The notes under the pieces are model-generated. The model saw nothing but the letters and a program-made list of their open reading frames with translations. It was not told the DNA's origin and searched no databases. The translations under genes and the position numbers were made by a program. From contig JANYBA010000103.1 of NCBI GenBank assembly GCA_025360985.1, positions 1-25,578 of the forward strand: 25,578 nucleotides of DNA, in the 5' to 3' direction. Positions 14,321 through 21,860 of the stretch are shown here, piece by piece (the stretch's first letter is position 1; each line of letters starts with the position of its first letter). The DNA is from Gammaproteobacteria bacterium. Lineage in GTDB: Bacteria > Pseudomonadota > Gammaproteobacteria > Xanthomonadales > Xanthomonadaceae.

Positions 14321-14635
14321 TCAGTCGTCCGAACGCGCCTCGGCCAGCAGCTGGCGAACGACGTCCTGCTGCGCGGCCACGAATTCCACGCCGGCGTGGG
14401 TCGTGCTGATGCGCACGACCCGCGCGTCGATCTCGATGGTCTGGGCGCCGGGGAGCAGGAAGCTCAGCCGTACCGGCGTGCCGATCGCGATGCTTTGCGG
14501 CAGCGACCATTCGAGCCCGGCGCCGCTCTCCGACAAGTCGATGACGGAAGCGATCGGCGCCGGTTCGTTCAGCGCCAGGAAGGCTTCCAGCTTGACCCGC
14601 CGGCGCGGGTGCCGGCGCTTGTCGAGGGTGCTCAT
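14321..14635 (-). CDS. PilZ-domain protein (c-di-GMP receptor)
   Basis: A 104-residue single-domain PilZ protein starting at ATG 14635. Both c-di-GMP-binding motifs are present: RRHPR (residues 7-11, the RxxxR motif, within a longer Arg-rich stretch) and DLSESG (33-38, the DxSxxG motif). The remaining length is the expected beta-barrel (IGTPVRLSFLLPGAQTIEID, then VVRISTTHAGVEFV). It should therefore bind c-di-GMP and act as an adaptor in the cytoplasm. Its target is unknown. It lies two genes upstream of the diguanylate cyclase in the same direction, which places synthesis and sensing of the second messenger in one transcription unit. Confidence 0.93.
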   Translation of the reverse strand: MSTLDKRRHPRRRVKLEAFLALNEPAPIASVIDLSESGAGLEWSLPQSIAIGTPVRLSFLLPGAQTIEIDARVVRISTTHAGVEFVAAQQDVVRQLLAEARSDD

Positions 14636-14675
14636 GCGGCCATGGTGCCCGGAGTCGCCGCCGCCTGCAACGGCC

Positions 14676-15221
14676 CTACTTCGCCAGCGCCTGCACGGCC
14701 TGCAGCGTCTGCTTGACGTGGTCGTTCGGGTTCAAGTCCGAGTAAACGTGCACGATCACGCCGGCCGGCGAAATCACGTAGGACGTGCGGTTCGACCACT
14801 CCGGCTTCTGCGCCAGGATCGCGTCGTACTGTTTGGCGATGGCGGCGCCGGTGTCGGCGGCGACCGGAAATTTGCCGCTGCAGTGTTCGGTCTCGCCGGA
14901 GAACGCCGCCAGCTGGTCGGTATTGCCGGCGGTGACGCCGATCACCGTCGCATGGGCGGCCTTGAAATCGTCGATGGCGACGGAGAACAGGTGCGCCTCG
15001 ACGTTGCAGCCGGAGGTGTGCGCGGCCGGGAAGAAGTACAGCACCACCGGGCCTTTCTTCAGCGCCTTGGCGAGCTTGAAGGTGAAAGGCTTGCCGGCGA
15101 GGAAGGCCGGTGCGCGGAAATCCGGCGCCTTGTCGCCGACTTTGAGCGTTGCCGAAGCTGGCGATGCCAGCACGGCGAGGAACAGCGTGGCGGCGACGAT
15201 GCGCGCGGTCAGGGTCTTCAT
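14676..15221 (-). CDS. Exported peroxiredoxin (BCP/PrxQ-like)
   Basis: A 181-residue protein starting at ATG 15221 after a strong ribosome site (AAGGAGAT). A signal peptide (about 1-24, LFLAVLASPASA) directs it to the periplasm, unlike ordinary cytoplasmic BCP of about 155 residues. The thioredoxin-like fold is clear: KVGDKAPDFRAPAF, then VVLYFFPAAHTSGCNVEAH. Cys72 is the peroxidatic cysteine with Thr69, and Arg145 in SNRTSYVISPAGVI is the conserved active-site Arg. The usual PGCT motif is SGCN here. Cys114 (EHCSGKFPVAAD) could be the resolving Cys. It should reduce hydrogen or organic peroxides at the expense of thiols. It follows the TPR gene by 76 bases and precedes the PilZ gene by 40. 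Confidence 0.88.
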   Translation of the reverse strand: MKTLTARIVAATLFLAVLASPASATLKVGDKAPDFRAPAFLAGKPFTFKLAKALKKGPVVLYFFPAAHTSGCNVEAHLFSVAIDDFKAAHATVIGVTAGNTDQLAAFSGETEHCSGKFPVAADTGAAIAKQYDAILAQKPEWSNRTSYVISPAGVIVHVYSDLNPNDHVKQTLQAVQALAK

Positions 15222-15297
15222 GGTGGATCTCCTTGGCACGAGAACCGGAAGCATAAACCCTGGCCGGTGAATTCCGCGCGAGGCCTGGCCCTTGCGT

Positions 15298-16833
15298 TCA
15301 GTGCCCGACAATCCCGTAACCGACGTAGAGCTTGTCCAGTTCCGGCCGCATGCCCAGGCCCTTGGCGACGTCGGCATCGCCGGCGGCGGTTTGCCCGAGC
15401 GCGCGCTTGGCCAGGCCACGGACATAGTAGGACGACGCCTCGCCGGGCTCGCCGGCAATCGCGGCATCGTAGTCGACGATCGCCTCCGGGTAGCGACCCA
15501 TGCGGAAGCGCACGAAGCCGCGGCTGTTCAATATGGTCGCGTCCTTCGGTTCCAGCGCCAGCGCGCCATCGCAATCGGCGAGCGCCTTGTCCAGGGCTTG
15601 GTTCAACACCGCCCGCGCCCAGCAACGATTGTTCAGGGCTTCGCCCGATTTAGGATCCAAGGCGATGGCGCGATCGTAGAACGGCAGAGCGTGGGCGGGA
15701 TCTTCCTGTTTGTCGTAGGTCATGCCCATCGCGGTGAATGCCGTCGCATCCTTGGGGTCCAGCTGGGTGGCCTTGAGGAAATCCTTGCGCGCCGCTTCCA
15801 TGTCGCCGCTCATGGCAAGGATGCCGCCACGCAGGTTGTAGACATCCGTCGTGGCGGGATCCAGCTCGATGGCCTTGCCGAGGTCGACCAGGGCCTCGGG
15901 CTCGTGACCGGTCATGTACCTGGCGATGGCACGGTGAGAATAGGCATTCACCCGCGTGTCTTTGGCGGCCTTGTCGTCGGCGATCAGCGTCGAGCAGGCG
16001 ATGATGGCAATGTCCGGCGCGTTCTGGGCGTCGTCGCAGCTCTTGATCCGCGCCTGTTCCGGCGAAACGCTCGCGGTCGTCGCGGCCGGCGTGGCCACGA
16101 TCGGCGGCGCCGGCGGCGCCGGCCCGGCATTGAGCGCCATGAAAGCGCTCACCGCGCCGTCGAGTCGGCGCATCAGTGCGTCCAGGCTGGCCTCGGAATC
16201 GCCTTGCGCGCCGGCGCAGATCATGAAGATCTTGTTGCGCGCATACACCGTCGCGACCACCACCGCTATCTTCACCGGCTGCGCCAGGTTCGCCGAATTG
16301 ACCTTCAGGACCATGATGAAGCGGGTCGAGATGGCGTCGTTCAGATAGACGCGGGGTTTGTCCGTCACGGCCATCGCCAGGTCGGCCCGCTGATTGTCGG
16401 TGGCAGCGTTCAGGCGCTTGTTCAAGCCCTCGGTCTCGTGCCTGATCAGGCTCTTGAAGTCCAACTCGCCCATCTGCTTGGCCAGGGCTTGCTGGAACTG
16501 CGACCACTCCCCGGCGTCGTAGCTGAGGTTCTCCAGGCTGCGCAGCGCCTGGATCTGGAAGTAGGTGCCTTCGGGAATCTTGCCGATCATCTTCAGCTTG
16601 ATGTCGCTGTCCAACATCAATATTTCCACCATCCGGTGGTCGGGCGAATTGCCCGCGGTATATGTCTCGTAAGTACGTGGCGAGGCTTCGCTCAGGCGCC
16701 GGTAGCCGGGCTCGATCGGGTACTGGAACGGGGTGTCGCCAATCGTGAAATCGAAGGTCGCCGCGGGCGCTGGCGCCGGGTCGGCGTTGGCGAGCAACGG
16801 CAGGAACAGCAACAGCAGGCAGACAAGTCTCAT
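15298..16833 (-). CDS. Exported TPR-repeat protein
   Basis: A 511-residue protein starting at ATG 16833 with a short signal peptide (MRLVCLLLLFLPLLANA). Residues about 25-235 form a domain without a known match to me (TFDFTIGDTPFQYPIEPGYR, KMIGKIPEGTYFQIQALRSL, then TRFIMVLKVNSANLAQPVKI), strand-rich and probably periplasmic. A Pro/Ala-rich linker follows (PAPPAPPIVATPAA). The C-terminal half has five to six TPR units (AYSHRAIARYMTGHEPEALV, NLRGGILAMSGDMEAARKDF, NSRGFVRFRMGRYPEAIVDY), expected to bind partner proteins. The ribosome site is weak (GGACCCGGAC). It is the first gene of the minus-strand run ending with the diguanylate cyclase, and diverges from the GST gene across 115 bases. Confidence 0.82.
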   Translation of the reverse strand: MRLVCLLLLFLPLLANADPAPAPAATFDFTIGDTPFQYPIEPGYRRLSEASPRTYETYTAGNSPDHRMVEILMLDSDIKLKMIGKIPEGTYFQIQALRSLENLSYDAGEWSQFQQALAKQMGELDFKSLIRHETEGLNKRLNAATDNQRADLAMAVTDKPRVYLNDAISTRFIMVLKVNSANLAQPVKIAVVVATVYARNKIFMICAGAQGDSEASLDALMRRLDGAVSAFMALNAGPAPPAPPIVATPAATTASVSPEQARIKSCDDAQNAPDIAIIACSTLIADDKAAKDTRVNAYSHRAIARYMTGHEPEALVDLGKAIELDPATTDVYNLRGGILAMSGDMEAARKDFLKATQLDPKDATAFTAMGMTYDKQEDPAHALPFYDRAIALDPKSGEALNNRCWARAVLNQALDKALADCDGALALEPKDATILNSRGFVRFRMGRYPEAIVDYDAAIAGEPGEASSYYVRGLAKRALGQTAAGDADVAKGLGMRPELDKLYVGYGIVGH

Positions 16834-16948
16834 GTCCGGGTCCGGGGCGTGCGGGGATCAGGGCCAACGATAGCAAGAAAACCGCTGCCAACCGCCACGC
16901 CGATCGGGTTTAATGGCGGCTCCTGCCACTCGCCTCCCGGGGTTCGCC

Positions 16949-17623
16949 ATGAAACTGTATTCGCATCCGTTTTCCACCGCCGGCCGGCCGGTGCGCCTGT
17001 TGATCGCCGAGCACGGCATCGCCTGCGAGGAAGTGCTGGTCGACCTCATGCAGGGCGCGCACCACCAGGAACCCTATGCCTCGCTCAACCCCGGCAAGAT
17101 GGTGCCGCTGCTCGACGACGACGGCTTCCGCCTGACCGAGAGCTCGGCCATCCTCAAGTACCTCGCCGACAAGTACGACCTGCCCGAGTATCCGAAGGCG
17201 CTGCAGGCGCGCGCCCGCGTCAACGAGGCAATGGACTTCATCAACACGCAGCTCTACCGCGACTTCGGCTACGGCCTTGTCTACCCGCAGCTGTTCCCGC
17301 ACCACCGGCGGCGCACCGACGAGGCGCACGCGGCCTGCATCGAGTGGGGCCAGAAAGGCGCGCAGCGTTGGCTGCGCGTGCTCAACGACCACTACCTCGG
17401 CGGCGGCAGGCAATACCTCTGCGGCGACCAGATCAGCCTCGCCGATTACCTCGGCAGCGGCATCGTCTCGATCGGCGAACTGGTCGGCTGCGATTTCTCC
17501 GACTACCCGAACCTGCGCGCCTGGCTCGGCCGGATGAAGCAGCTCAAGAGCTGGGCGAGCGTCAATGCCGTGTTCGAAGGCGCCGTTGCCGGCAACAAGG
17601 GCAAGGAGTTCGCGCGGGTCTGA
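16949..17623 (+). CDS. Glutathione S-transferase family protein
   Basis: A 224-residue cytoplasmic protein starting at ATG 16949, the start that gives the usual GST N-terminus (MKLYSHPFSTAGRPVRLLIA). In the thioredoxin-like N-domain, Ser9 or Ser5 is the likely catalytic residue, NPGKMVPLL holds the cis-Pro53, and TESSAIL holds the Glu64-Ser65 pair that grips the glutathione gamma-glutamyl group. The all-helical C-domain includes RQYLCGDQISLADYLGSGIV, the conserved N-capping/hydrophobic staple region. It fits the theta-like bacterial GSTs that conjugate or dehalogenate electrophiles; substrate unknown. It converges with the SRAP gene with an 11-base gap. Confidence 0.93.
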   Translation: MKLYSHPFSTAGRPVRLLIAEHGIACEEVLVDLMQGAHHQEPYASLNPGKMVPLLDDDGFRLTESSAILKYLADKYDLPEYPKALQARARVNEAMDFINTQLYRDFGYGLVYPQLFPHHRRRTDEAHAACIEWGQKGAQRWLRVLNDHYLGGGRQYLCGDQISLADYLGSGIVSIGELVGCDFSDYPNLRAWLGRMKQLKSWASVNAVFEGAVAGNKGKEFARV

Positions 17624-17634
17624 GCGTGCGTGCG

Positions 17635-18600
17635 TCACGCCGCCAAGCGGTGCTCGTAGTAGGGCCGCGGACGATCGTCGAGGATGGCGTACAACGCAGC
17701 GGGGTTTTTCGGATCGGGATCGAGCCAGGCGTCGACGTTCTCGGGCTTGATCGGGATGATGCAGCGATCGTGGCCGGCGGCGGCGATTTCCGCCGGCGGT
17801 TCGTCGGTGATGGCGGCGAACGAGAGCAGGTCTGCTTGTCCGGCGTCGGCGCCGGTCCAGTGCGACCACAGGCAGGCCACAAGCATGTCCTGGGCCGGGC
17901 ACGGCCGGAATTCCAGCACGACGTTTTCGTCTTTTTCGCCCGGCGCCAGTTCGCGATGCGCCATCGCCGCGCGGCCGACGTTCTCGTAGAAGGCGTTGAC
18001 CACCATGATGCCGTGGCCGTGGCCGAACTGCTGCTTCCAGAAGCCTTCGAGGTTGTCGCGGCGGGCGTTGTAGGTGCCGGGATATTTCTGGTCGTAGGAA
18101 GCCGGCTTGCCGGCCGGCCGGCATTGGTAGCGCATCGGCTTGACCACGCGCTTGCCCTTTTCCATCACCAGCACCGGCGCGTACCAGCCGGGAAAGATGC
18201 GTGAGTCGCGGTCCAGCAATTCGCTGCGGCGCAAGTCGGCGAGCTTGGCGAGCGCCCATTCGATCTTGCCGGCAGCGATGCGCTGGTCTTCGAGCGCCTT
18301 CTTGGTGGTCTTGCTGCGCAGCGTGCGTTCGGCGTCGGCCAGGCGTTTCTTCTGCTTGAACACTTCCTGCTCGAGCTTGCCGGCCTGCCCGGCGTTGAAG
18401 GCATCGATCATGGCCTTGATCGCGCGCTCGTCGTCGTTGCGCGGCCGGGCGAAACCGGCGTCCATCGCCTTCGGGATCTTTACCCGCGTGTCGGCTTGCC
18501 GGAAACCGTACAGGCGCACGAATTCGATGATGCTCAGGGTCGCGCCCCATTCGCGCACGAAACGATCGTAGGCGGCCCAGCATTGCGCCGAGTAGCACAT
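17635..18600 (-). CDS. SRAP-domain protein (HMCES/YedK-like), enlarged and divergent
   Basis: A 321-residue protein starting at ATG 18600. The initiator Met is followed by Cys2, the residue that in HMCES/YedK forms a thiazolidine crosslink with abasic sites in single-stranded DNA. Other SRAP landmarks are visible: PMRYQCRP (155-162, for PMRWGLIP), YNARRDNLEGFWKQ with Asn178, FYEN with Glu206, and HDRCIIPI with His277. Against the usual 220 residues it has about 100 extra, mostly a charged helical insert (about 50-130, for example EQEVFKQKKRLADAERTLRS) placed early in the fold. The canonical Trp after FYE is Asn. The expected role is protection of abasic DNA. It is followed by only four bases before a DUF2059 gene upstream on the same strand, so they are probably co-transcribed. 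Confidence 0.85.
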   Translation of the reverse strand: MCYSAQCWAAYDRFVREWGATLSIIEFVRLYGFRQADTRVKIPKAMDAGFARPRNDDERAIKAMIDAFNAGQAGKLEQEVFKQKKRLADAERTLRSKTTKKALEDQRIAAGKIEWALAKLADLRRSELLDRDSRIFPGWYAPVLVMEKGKRVVKPMRYQCRPAGKPASYDQKYPGTYNARRDNLEGFWKQQFGHGHGIMVVNAFYENVGRAAMAHRELAPGEKDENVVLEFRPCPAQDMLVACLWSHWTGADAGQADLLSFAAITDEPPAEIAAAGHDRCIIPIKPENVDAWLDPDPKNPAALYAILDDRPRPYYEHRLAA

Positions 18601-18604
18601 GCAG

Positions 18605-19138
18605 CTAGTGCTGCGCGGGCGGCGCCGGCGGCGGTGGCGGATTGGTCGACGCGGCGTCGATCTGCTTGGCGGCGGCCTGCGCTTCGGCCTGCAGGCGCGG
18701 CATGATCGCCGCGACGCGCTGCTGGCCGAGTTCAGATCCGGCCTTCATCAGCGCCGGCAGCTTGGTGAGCAGGCTCTTGCCGGCCGGCGAACTATAGTAC
18801 GCCACCGCCGAATCGACTTCCTCGTCGGTGAGCGTGCGGGCGTAGATCGCCGCGAGCTCGGGCCGGATCGCGTCCCAGCTCAGGCCTTCGTCGAGGATCT
18901 TGTCCATGGCCGTCATACGCTCGCCGATCGCTTTCTCGCAAAGCTCGTCGGCGGTGCCGGCCCGCGTGCACTCTTCGCGCAGGTTCTTCTTGATGTTGGT
19001 CGTCATGACCTCGCGCATCTGGTCCATGGCCTGCCGGATCTGCAGGACTTCGATCATGCGGCCGACTTTCTTGGCGTCGGCGGCGAAGGCGGGAGACGCT
19101 GCCAGCAAGGCGGCGACGAGGACGGTGGCGATGCGCAT
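18605..19138 (-). CDS. DUF2059-domain exported protein (copy 2)
   Basis: A 177-residue protein starting at ATG 19138 after CAGGAG. The signal peptide is MRIATVLVAALLAASPAFA. The helical body has the DUF2059 pattern (KVGRMIEVLQIRQAMDQM, then YARTLTDEEVDSAVAYYSS, PAGKSLLTKLPALMKAGSEL). Two Cys residues (EECTRAGTADELCEK) sit in the middle and may pair; copy 1 has none in the mature part. The C-terminus ends in a Pro-rich tail (PPPPPAPPAQ). It precedes the SRAP gene by four bases. The pairing of a periplasmic protein and a DNA-repair protein may be transcriptional convenience only. Confidence 0.87.
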   Translation of the reverse strand: MRIATVLVAALLAASPAFAADAKKVGRMIEVLQIRQAMDQMREVMTTNIKKNLREECTRAGTADELCEKAIGERMTAMDKILDEGLSWDAIRPELAAIYARTLTDEEVDSAVAYYSSPAGKSLLTKLPALMKAGSELGQQRVAAIMPRLQAEAQAAAKQIDAASTNPPPPPAPPAQH

Positions 19139-19163
19139 GGCAAACTCCTGTTGGGCTGCGGCA

Positions 19164-19192
19164 ATTCTACAATTGTCGGTGCGCTTGCGCAC
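19164..19192 (-). promoter_or_regulatory. Candidate promoter with overlapping palindrome for the DUF2059-SRAP unit
   Basis: On the minus strand TAGAAT (19169..19164) is a good -10, 25 bases before the ATG at 19138. The region 17 bases further up (19179-19192, GTGCGCTTGCGCAC) is a perfect 6-2-6 palindrome in place of a recognisable -35, which may be a regulator site. Confidence 0.4.
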
Positions 19193-19308
19193 ACCGCCGG
19201 CGGGGAAATACTTAACCCTTTCCCACCGCGATTCCGTTCATGTGCGGCGCCGCCGGCGCATCGGCCTAAGCTCGCCGTCCGGCATCCTCGCCGGCAGGAG
19301 CTACGACC

Positions 19309-19494
19309 ATGGACAAGAACATCATCAAAGGCAGCGAGCACGAGATCAAGGGCGCCGTGAAGGAAGTCATCGGCCACGTGACCGGCGACAAGGCCAAGGA
19401 AATCGCCGGCAATGTCGAGAAGAACCTCGGCAGGGTGCAGAAGGAAGCCGGCAAGGCAGCGGATGCCATCAAGGACGCCGCCAAGCCCGACTGA
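19309..19494 (+). CDS. CsbD-family small stress protein
   Basis: A 61-residue protein starting at ATG 19309, eight bases after AGGAG. It has the typical length and charge of the CsbD/YjbJ family: MDKNIIKGSEHEIKGAVKEV, then GHVTGDKAKEIAGNVEKNLG, then VQKEAGKAADAIKDA. The family is hydrophilic, helical or disordered, and induced by general stress in several bacteria; the molecular function is unknown. It is a single gene, divergent from the DUF2059 gene and convergent with the SBP56-like gene, with a strong inverted repeat downstream. Confidence 0.93.
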   Translation: MDKNIIKGSEHEIKGAVKEVIGHVTGDKAKEIAGNVEKNLGRVQKEAGKAADAIKDAAKPD

Positions 19495-19529
19495 TTCCGG
19501 CGCTTGAGCGACATCTGATGTGAGTGCGA

Positions 19530-19558
19530 CGGCGATCGCGGCCAATACGCGATCGCCG
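19530..19558. repeat. 11-bp perfect inverted repeat between convergent genes
   Basis: CGGCGATCGCG and CGCGATCGCCG flank a 7-base loop, 36 bases after the CsbD stop and 79 bases past the SBP56-like stop. It would fold strongly in either RNA. No T-run follows on either strand, so it is at best an atypical terminator or mRNA 3'-end stabiliser. Confidence 0.7.
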
Positions 19559-19636
19559 ACGTTGCCGGTCGCTGGCCGACATCCAGTAGCGGTGGCCGGC
19601 GCCGACCAACCGGATGATCCTGCCAGGACCCCCTGC

Positions 19637-20935
19637 CTAGCGCGAGAACACGGCGCCGTGCGGCAAGCCGGTGCCTTCCCAGCCGTGTGGCCACACGCGC
19701 CTGGCGAAACTGAAACCGACCTTGCCGTCGGTATCGCGGAAGTCTTGATCCACGGTCAGCGCGCCGGTCTTCTGGTCGAGCTGCAGCAGGTACAGGCGAT
19801 TGTCGTCGTCGTTGTTCGGCGTGGCCACGATGCGCCCGGTCGCCGGGTCCCATCCGGTCCAGTGCGGGCCGAAGGCGTCGTTTATCGTCAGCCGCGATAC
19901 TTCCACCGGATGCGCGGGATCGGCCAGGTCGAGCACGACGAAGCCGTGCACGGCCGGCACGCTCTGCACGAAGTAGTGCCCGACGATCGTCGGCACGCCG
20001 CACCAGTTGCCCGGAAAGGTGTGCACCAGCCTCGCCGCCGGCGCGTCGGTATCGATGCCCGTGATGCGCTCGAGGCCGCAGGCCAGCGTCTGCACGAACA
20101 CCGAACCGTCCGGGCCGACTCGGGGTTCCTCCGGGCTGACGTGTGCGTAAAGCTGCTTGCCGGGATCGAGGTATGCCGTCTTCAGCAGCTTCAAGTCGGA
20201 AAGCCGCCAGACCTGGAAGGTCGTGCCGCTGAGAATGTCCGGCAGGTGCATGGAGGAGTTGGTCGACAGCACCCGATCGATCTTCGGCAGGACGACCAAG
20301 CCATAGGGCATCAGCAAACTATCGGCAAATGCCGGGTCGGCATTGCTCGCCGAGCGCACCACCTGGCCGAGGTCGTCGATCTCGACCAGACCGCCGGTTT
20401 TCCCCATCGCGCCTTGCGGCATCTGCGGCATCTGCGGCATTGATGGCATTGATGGCATTGATGGCATTGATGGCATTGCCGCCATTGGCGGCATCGCGCC
20501 GTGGTCGTGCTGGAACGTGACCAGCACGTGGCCGTTGGGCAGGCGAAGATAGGAATGCGGATGCGCGAACCCGGCCATGTCCTCGAAGGATTTCGCCACG
20601 GCCGGATGCAGCGGATCGCGCACGTCCAGGATGAAGCTGCGGCCGGCGTCGTGGTCGTTTACGAACAGCATGCCGCTGGCCGGCATGGTGTATTCGGTAT
20701 GGTGCGGCCGCACCGTGCGCTGGTCGGTTTCCAACGAGGTCAACATCCGTCCGTAGCTCGGCGAGCGCGGATCGGCGTCGATCACCAGCAGGAAATCATT
20801 GCCCTTTTTGTCCTTGTCGCCTGCCCAGACGAACAACGCGTGCGGCGACACCGAGGTCTTCGGCGCCGCCGATAGCGCCGGTACGACGGCGAACGGCGAG
20901 ATCAGTGCGAATACCGCAAGCAGGCGCAGCAGCAT
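19637..20935 (-). CDS. SBP56-like (selenium-binding protein/methanethiol oxidase family) exported protein with Met-rich insert
   Basis: A 432-residue protein starting at ATG 20935, with a signal peptide (about 1-23, AVVPALSAA). The seven-bladed propeller of the SBP56 family is recognisable: HHTEYTMPASGMLFVNDHDA (78 onward), DVRDPLHPAVAKSF, AHPHSYLRLPNGHVLVTFQ, GGLVEIDDLGQVVRSASNAD, FQVWRLSDLKLLKTAYLDP, HTFPGNWCGVPTIVGHYFVQ and a final WPHGWEGTGLPHGAVFS. Bacterial methanethiol oxidase of this family is periplasmic and copper-dependent, and oxidises methanethiol to formaldehyde, sulfide and peroxide. Whether this member has that activity is unknown. Unusual is the insert at residues 148-174, nine Met at every third position (Met-Pro-Ser and Met-Pro-Gln repeats), preceded by HDHG. 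It could bind Cu(I). The gene stands alone. Confidence 0.85.
   Translation of the reverse strand: MLLRLLAVFALISPFAVVPALSAAPKTSVSPHALFVWAGDKDKKGNDFLLVIDADPRSPSYGRMLTSLETDQRTVRPHHTEYTMPASGMLFVNDHDAGRSFILDVRDPLHPAVAKSFEDMAGFAHPHSYLRLPNGHVLVTFQHDHGAMPPMAAMPSMPSMPSMPSMPQMPQMPQGAMGKTGGLVEIDDLGQVVRSASNADPAFADSLLMPYGLVVLPKIDRVLSTNSSMHLPDILSGTTFQVWRLSDLKLLKTAYLDPGKQLYAHVSPEEPRVGPDGSVFVQTLACGLERITGIDTDAPAARLVHTFPGNWCGVPTIVGHYFVQSVPAVHGFVVLDLADPAHPVEVSRLTINDAFGPHWTGWDPATGRIVATPNNDDDNRLYLLQLDQKTGALTVDQDFRDTDGKVGFSFARRVWPHGWEGTGLPHGAVFSR
20414..20494. repeat. 9-base tandem repeat encoding Met-Pro-Ser/Met-Pro-Gln
   Basis: Nine adjacent 9-base units inside the SBP56-like gene. On the coding strand four are identical (ATGCCATCA) and two are ATGCCGCAG. 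The uniform copies suggest recent expansion by slippage, and in-frame change of copy number is possible. Confidence 0.9.
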
Positions 20936-21056
20936 GATGGATTCCGGGAATGCGTTGGCGAGGCCCGATCATAATCCACGGCGCCCGGCCGCCTGCCTCG
21001 ATCGAAACGCCGCGGTTCTTGCCCGAGACTCCGGGAATCCCTCGTCGCCTGCGCTC

Positions 21057-21082
21057 GGAAACGGGATCTGGCCCCTTTCTCG
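21057..21082. repeat. REP-like element, single arm
   Basis: The minus strand reads AAAGGGGCCAGATCCCGTTT, close to the GGGGTCAGATCCC repeat at 25559-25578 with two differences. It lies 11 bases past the rhomboid stop. Confidence 0.5.
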
Positions 21083-21092
21083 TTGGCAACCG

Positions 21093-21851
21093 TCAGTATT
21101 GGATCGGAGGCTTTGCGACGATGCGCCGGCGCGCCGCGCCCAAGCCCGGCGGCCAGTAGCCGAACCAGGCGCTGCCGGTGTCCAGGGTCCGGTAACGATG
21201 CACGACGCCGACCAGCCAGGCGATGACGCCGACGAACACGCCGAAACCAAAGCCGATGCCGTGCGCCACGTAATTGGTGCCGCCCTCGCCCGTCATCGCG
21301 CCGTGCGAGTCGAAGGTCTGCACGACGTCGGCGCCGAACCAGAACAGCAGCACCCAGAACGCCCGCACGTAAAACGTCCTGATAGGGAACACCAGGAACA
21401 TCAGGCGCACGCCGATGCGGTTGCCGAGGAACATGACGCCGTAAGCACCGGCAATGGCCGAGATGCAGCCGGACGCGCCCAGGCTCGGGATGTCCATGGC
21501 CGGATTGGCGGACACGAACAGCAGGTCGCCGGCCAGGCCGCCGATGAAGTACAGCAGCAGGAACGGGATCGCCCCGAACACGTCCTCGACGTTGTCGCCG
21601 AACACGATCAGGAACAACATGTTCCCGATCAAGTGCAACCAGCCTTCGTGGACGAAATCCGAGGTCAGGTATTGCCACCACTGGTGGTGGTCGGGCACCA
21701 GTCCGAAGCTGGTGAACCAGGCCTCGGCTTCAGTGGGCGTGGCCAGGAACATCGCCAGGAAGGCCAGCACATTGAGGGCGATCAGCGAATAGGTCGCCCA
21801 CGGGATCGTCCGCGACTGCGCTTCTTCATCCCAGGGGAACAACCAGAACAT
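21093..21851 (-). CDS. Rhomboid-family intramembrane serine protease
   Basis: A 252-residue polytopic inner-membrane protein starting at ATG 21851. The catalytic dyad is present: Ser127 in GASG (LGASGCISAIAG) and His197 in VAHGIGFGFG. The conserved TM2 motif HLIGN (73-77) supplies the oxyanion-hole His and Asn. About six to seven hydrophobic segments are seen, with N-terminal LFPWDEEAQSRTIPW, typical of this bacterial subgroup. It should cleave membrane-protein substrates within or near the bilayer; targets are unknown. It ends 158 bases upstream of the SBP56-like gene and follows the barrel gene (9-base gap), so it is probably co-transcribed with that gene. Confidence 0.92.
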   Translation of the reverse strand: MFWLFPWDEEAQSRTIPWATYSLIALNVLAFLAMFLATPTEAEAWFTSFGLVPDHHQWWQYLTSDFVHEGWLHLIGNMLFLIVFGDNVEDVFGAIPFLLLYFIGGLAGDLLFVSANPAMDIPSLGASGCISAIAGAYGVMFLGNRIGVRLMFLVFPIRTFYVRAFWVLLFWFGADVVQTFDSHGAMTGEGGTNYVAHGIGFGFGVFVGVIAWLVGVVHRYRTLDTGSAWFGYWPPGLGAARRRIVAKPPIQY

Positions 21852-21860
21852 GCCGGGACT

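Noticed and set aside
15292..18204. A 970-codon open frame on the plus strand
   Set aside because: It runs antisense through the TPR gene and then out of frame through the GST gene; composition is the Arg/Gly/His-rich pattern of a shadow frame in GC-rich DNA, and it has no domain.
20414..20494. Short direct repeats as a possible CRISPR array
   Set aside because: Units are 9 bases, adjacent and in frame inside the SBP56-like gene; there are no spacers and no cas genes.
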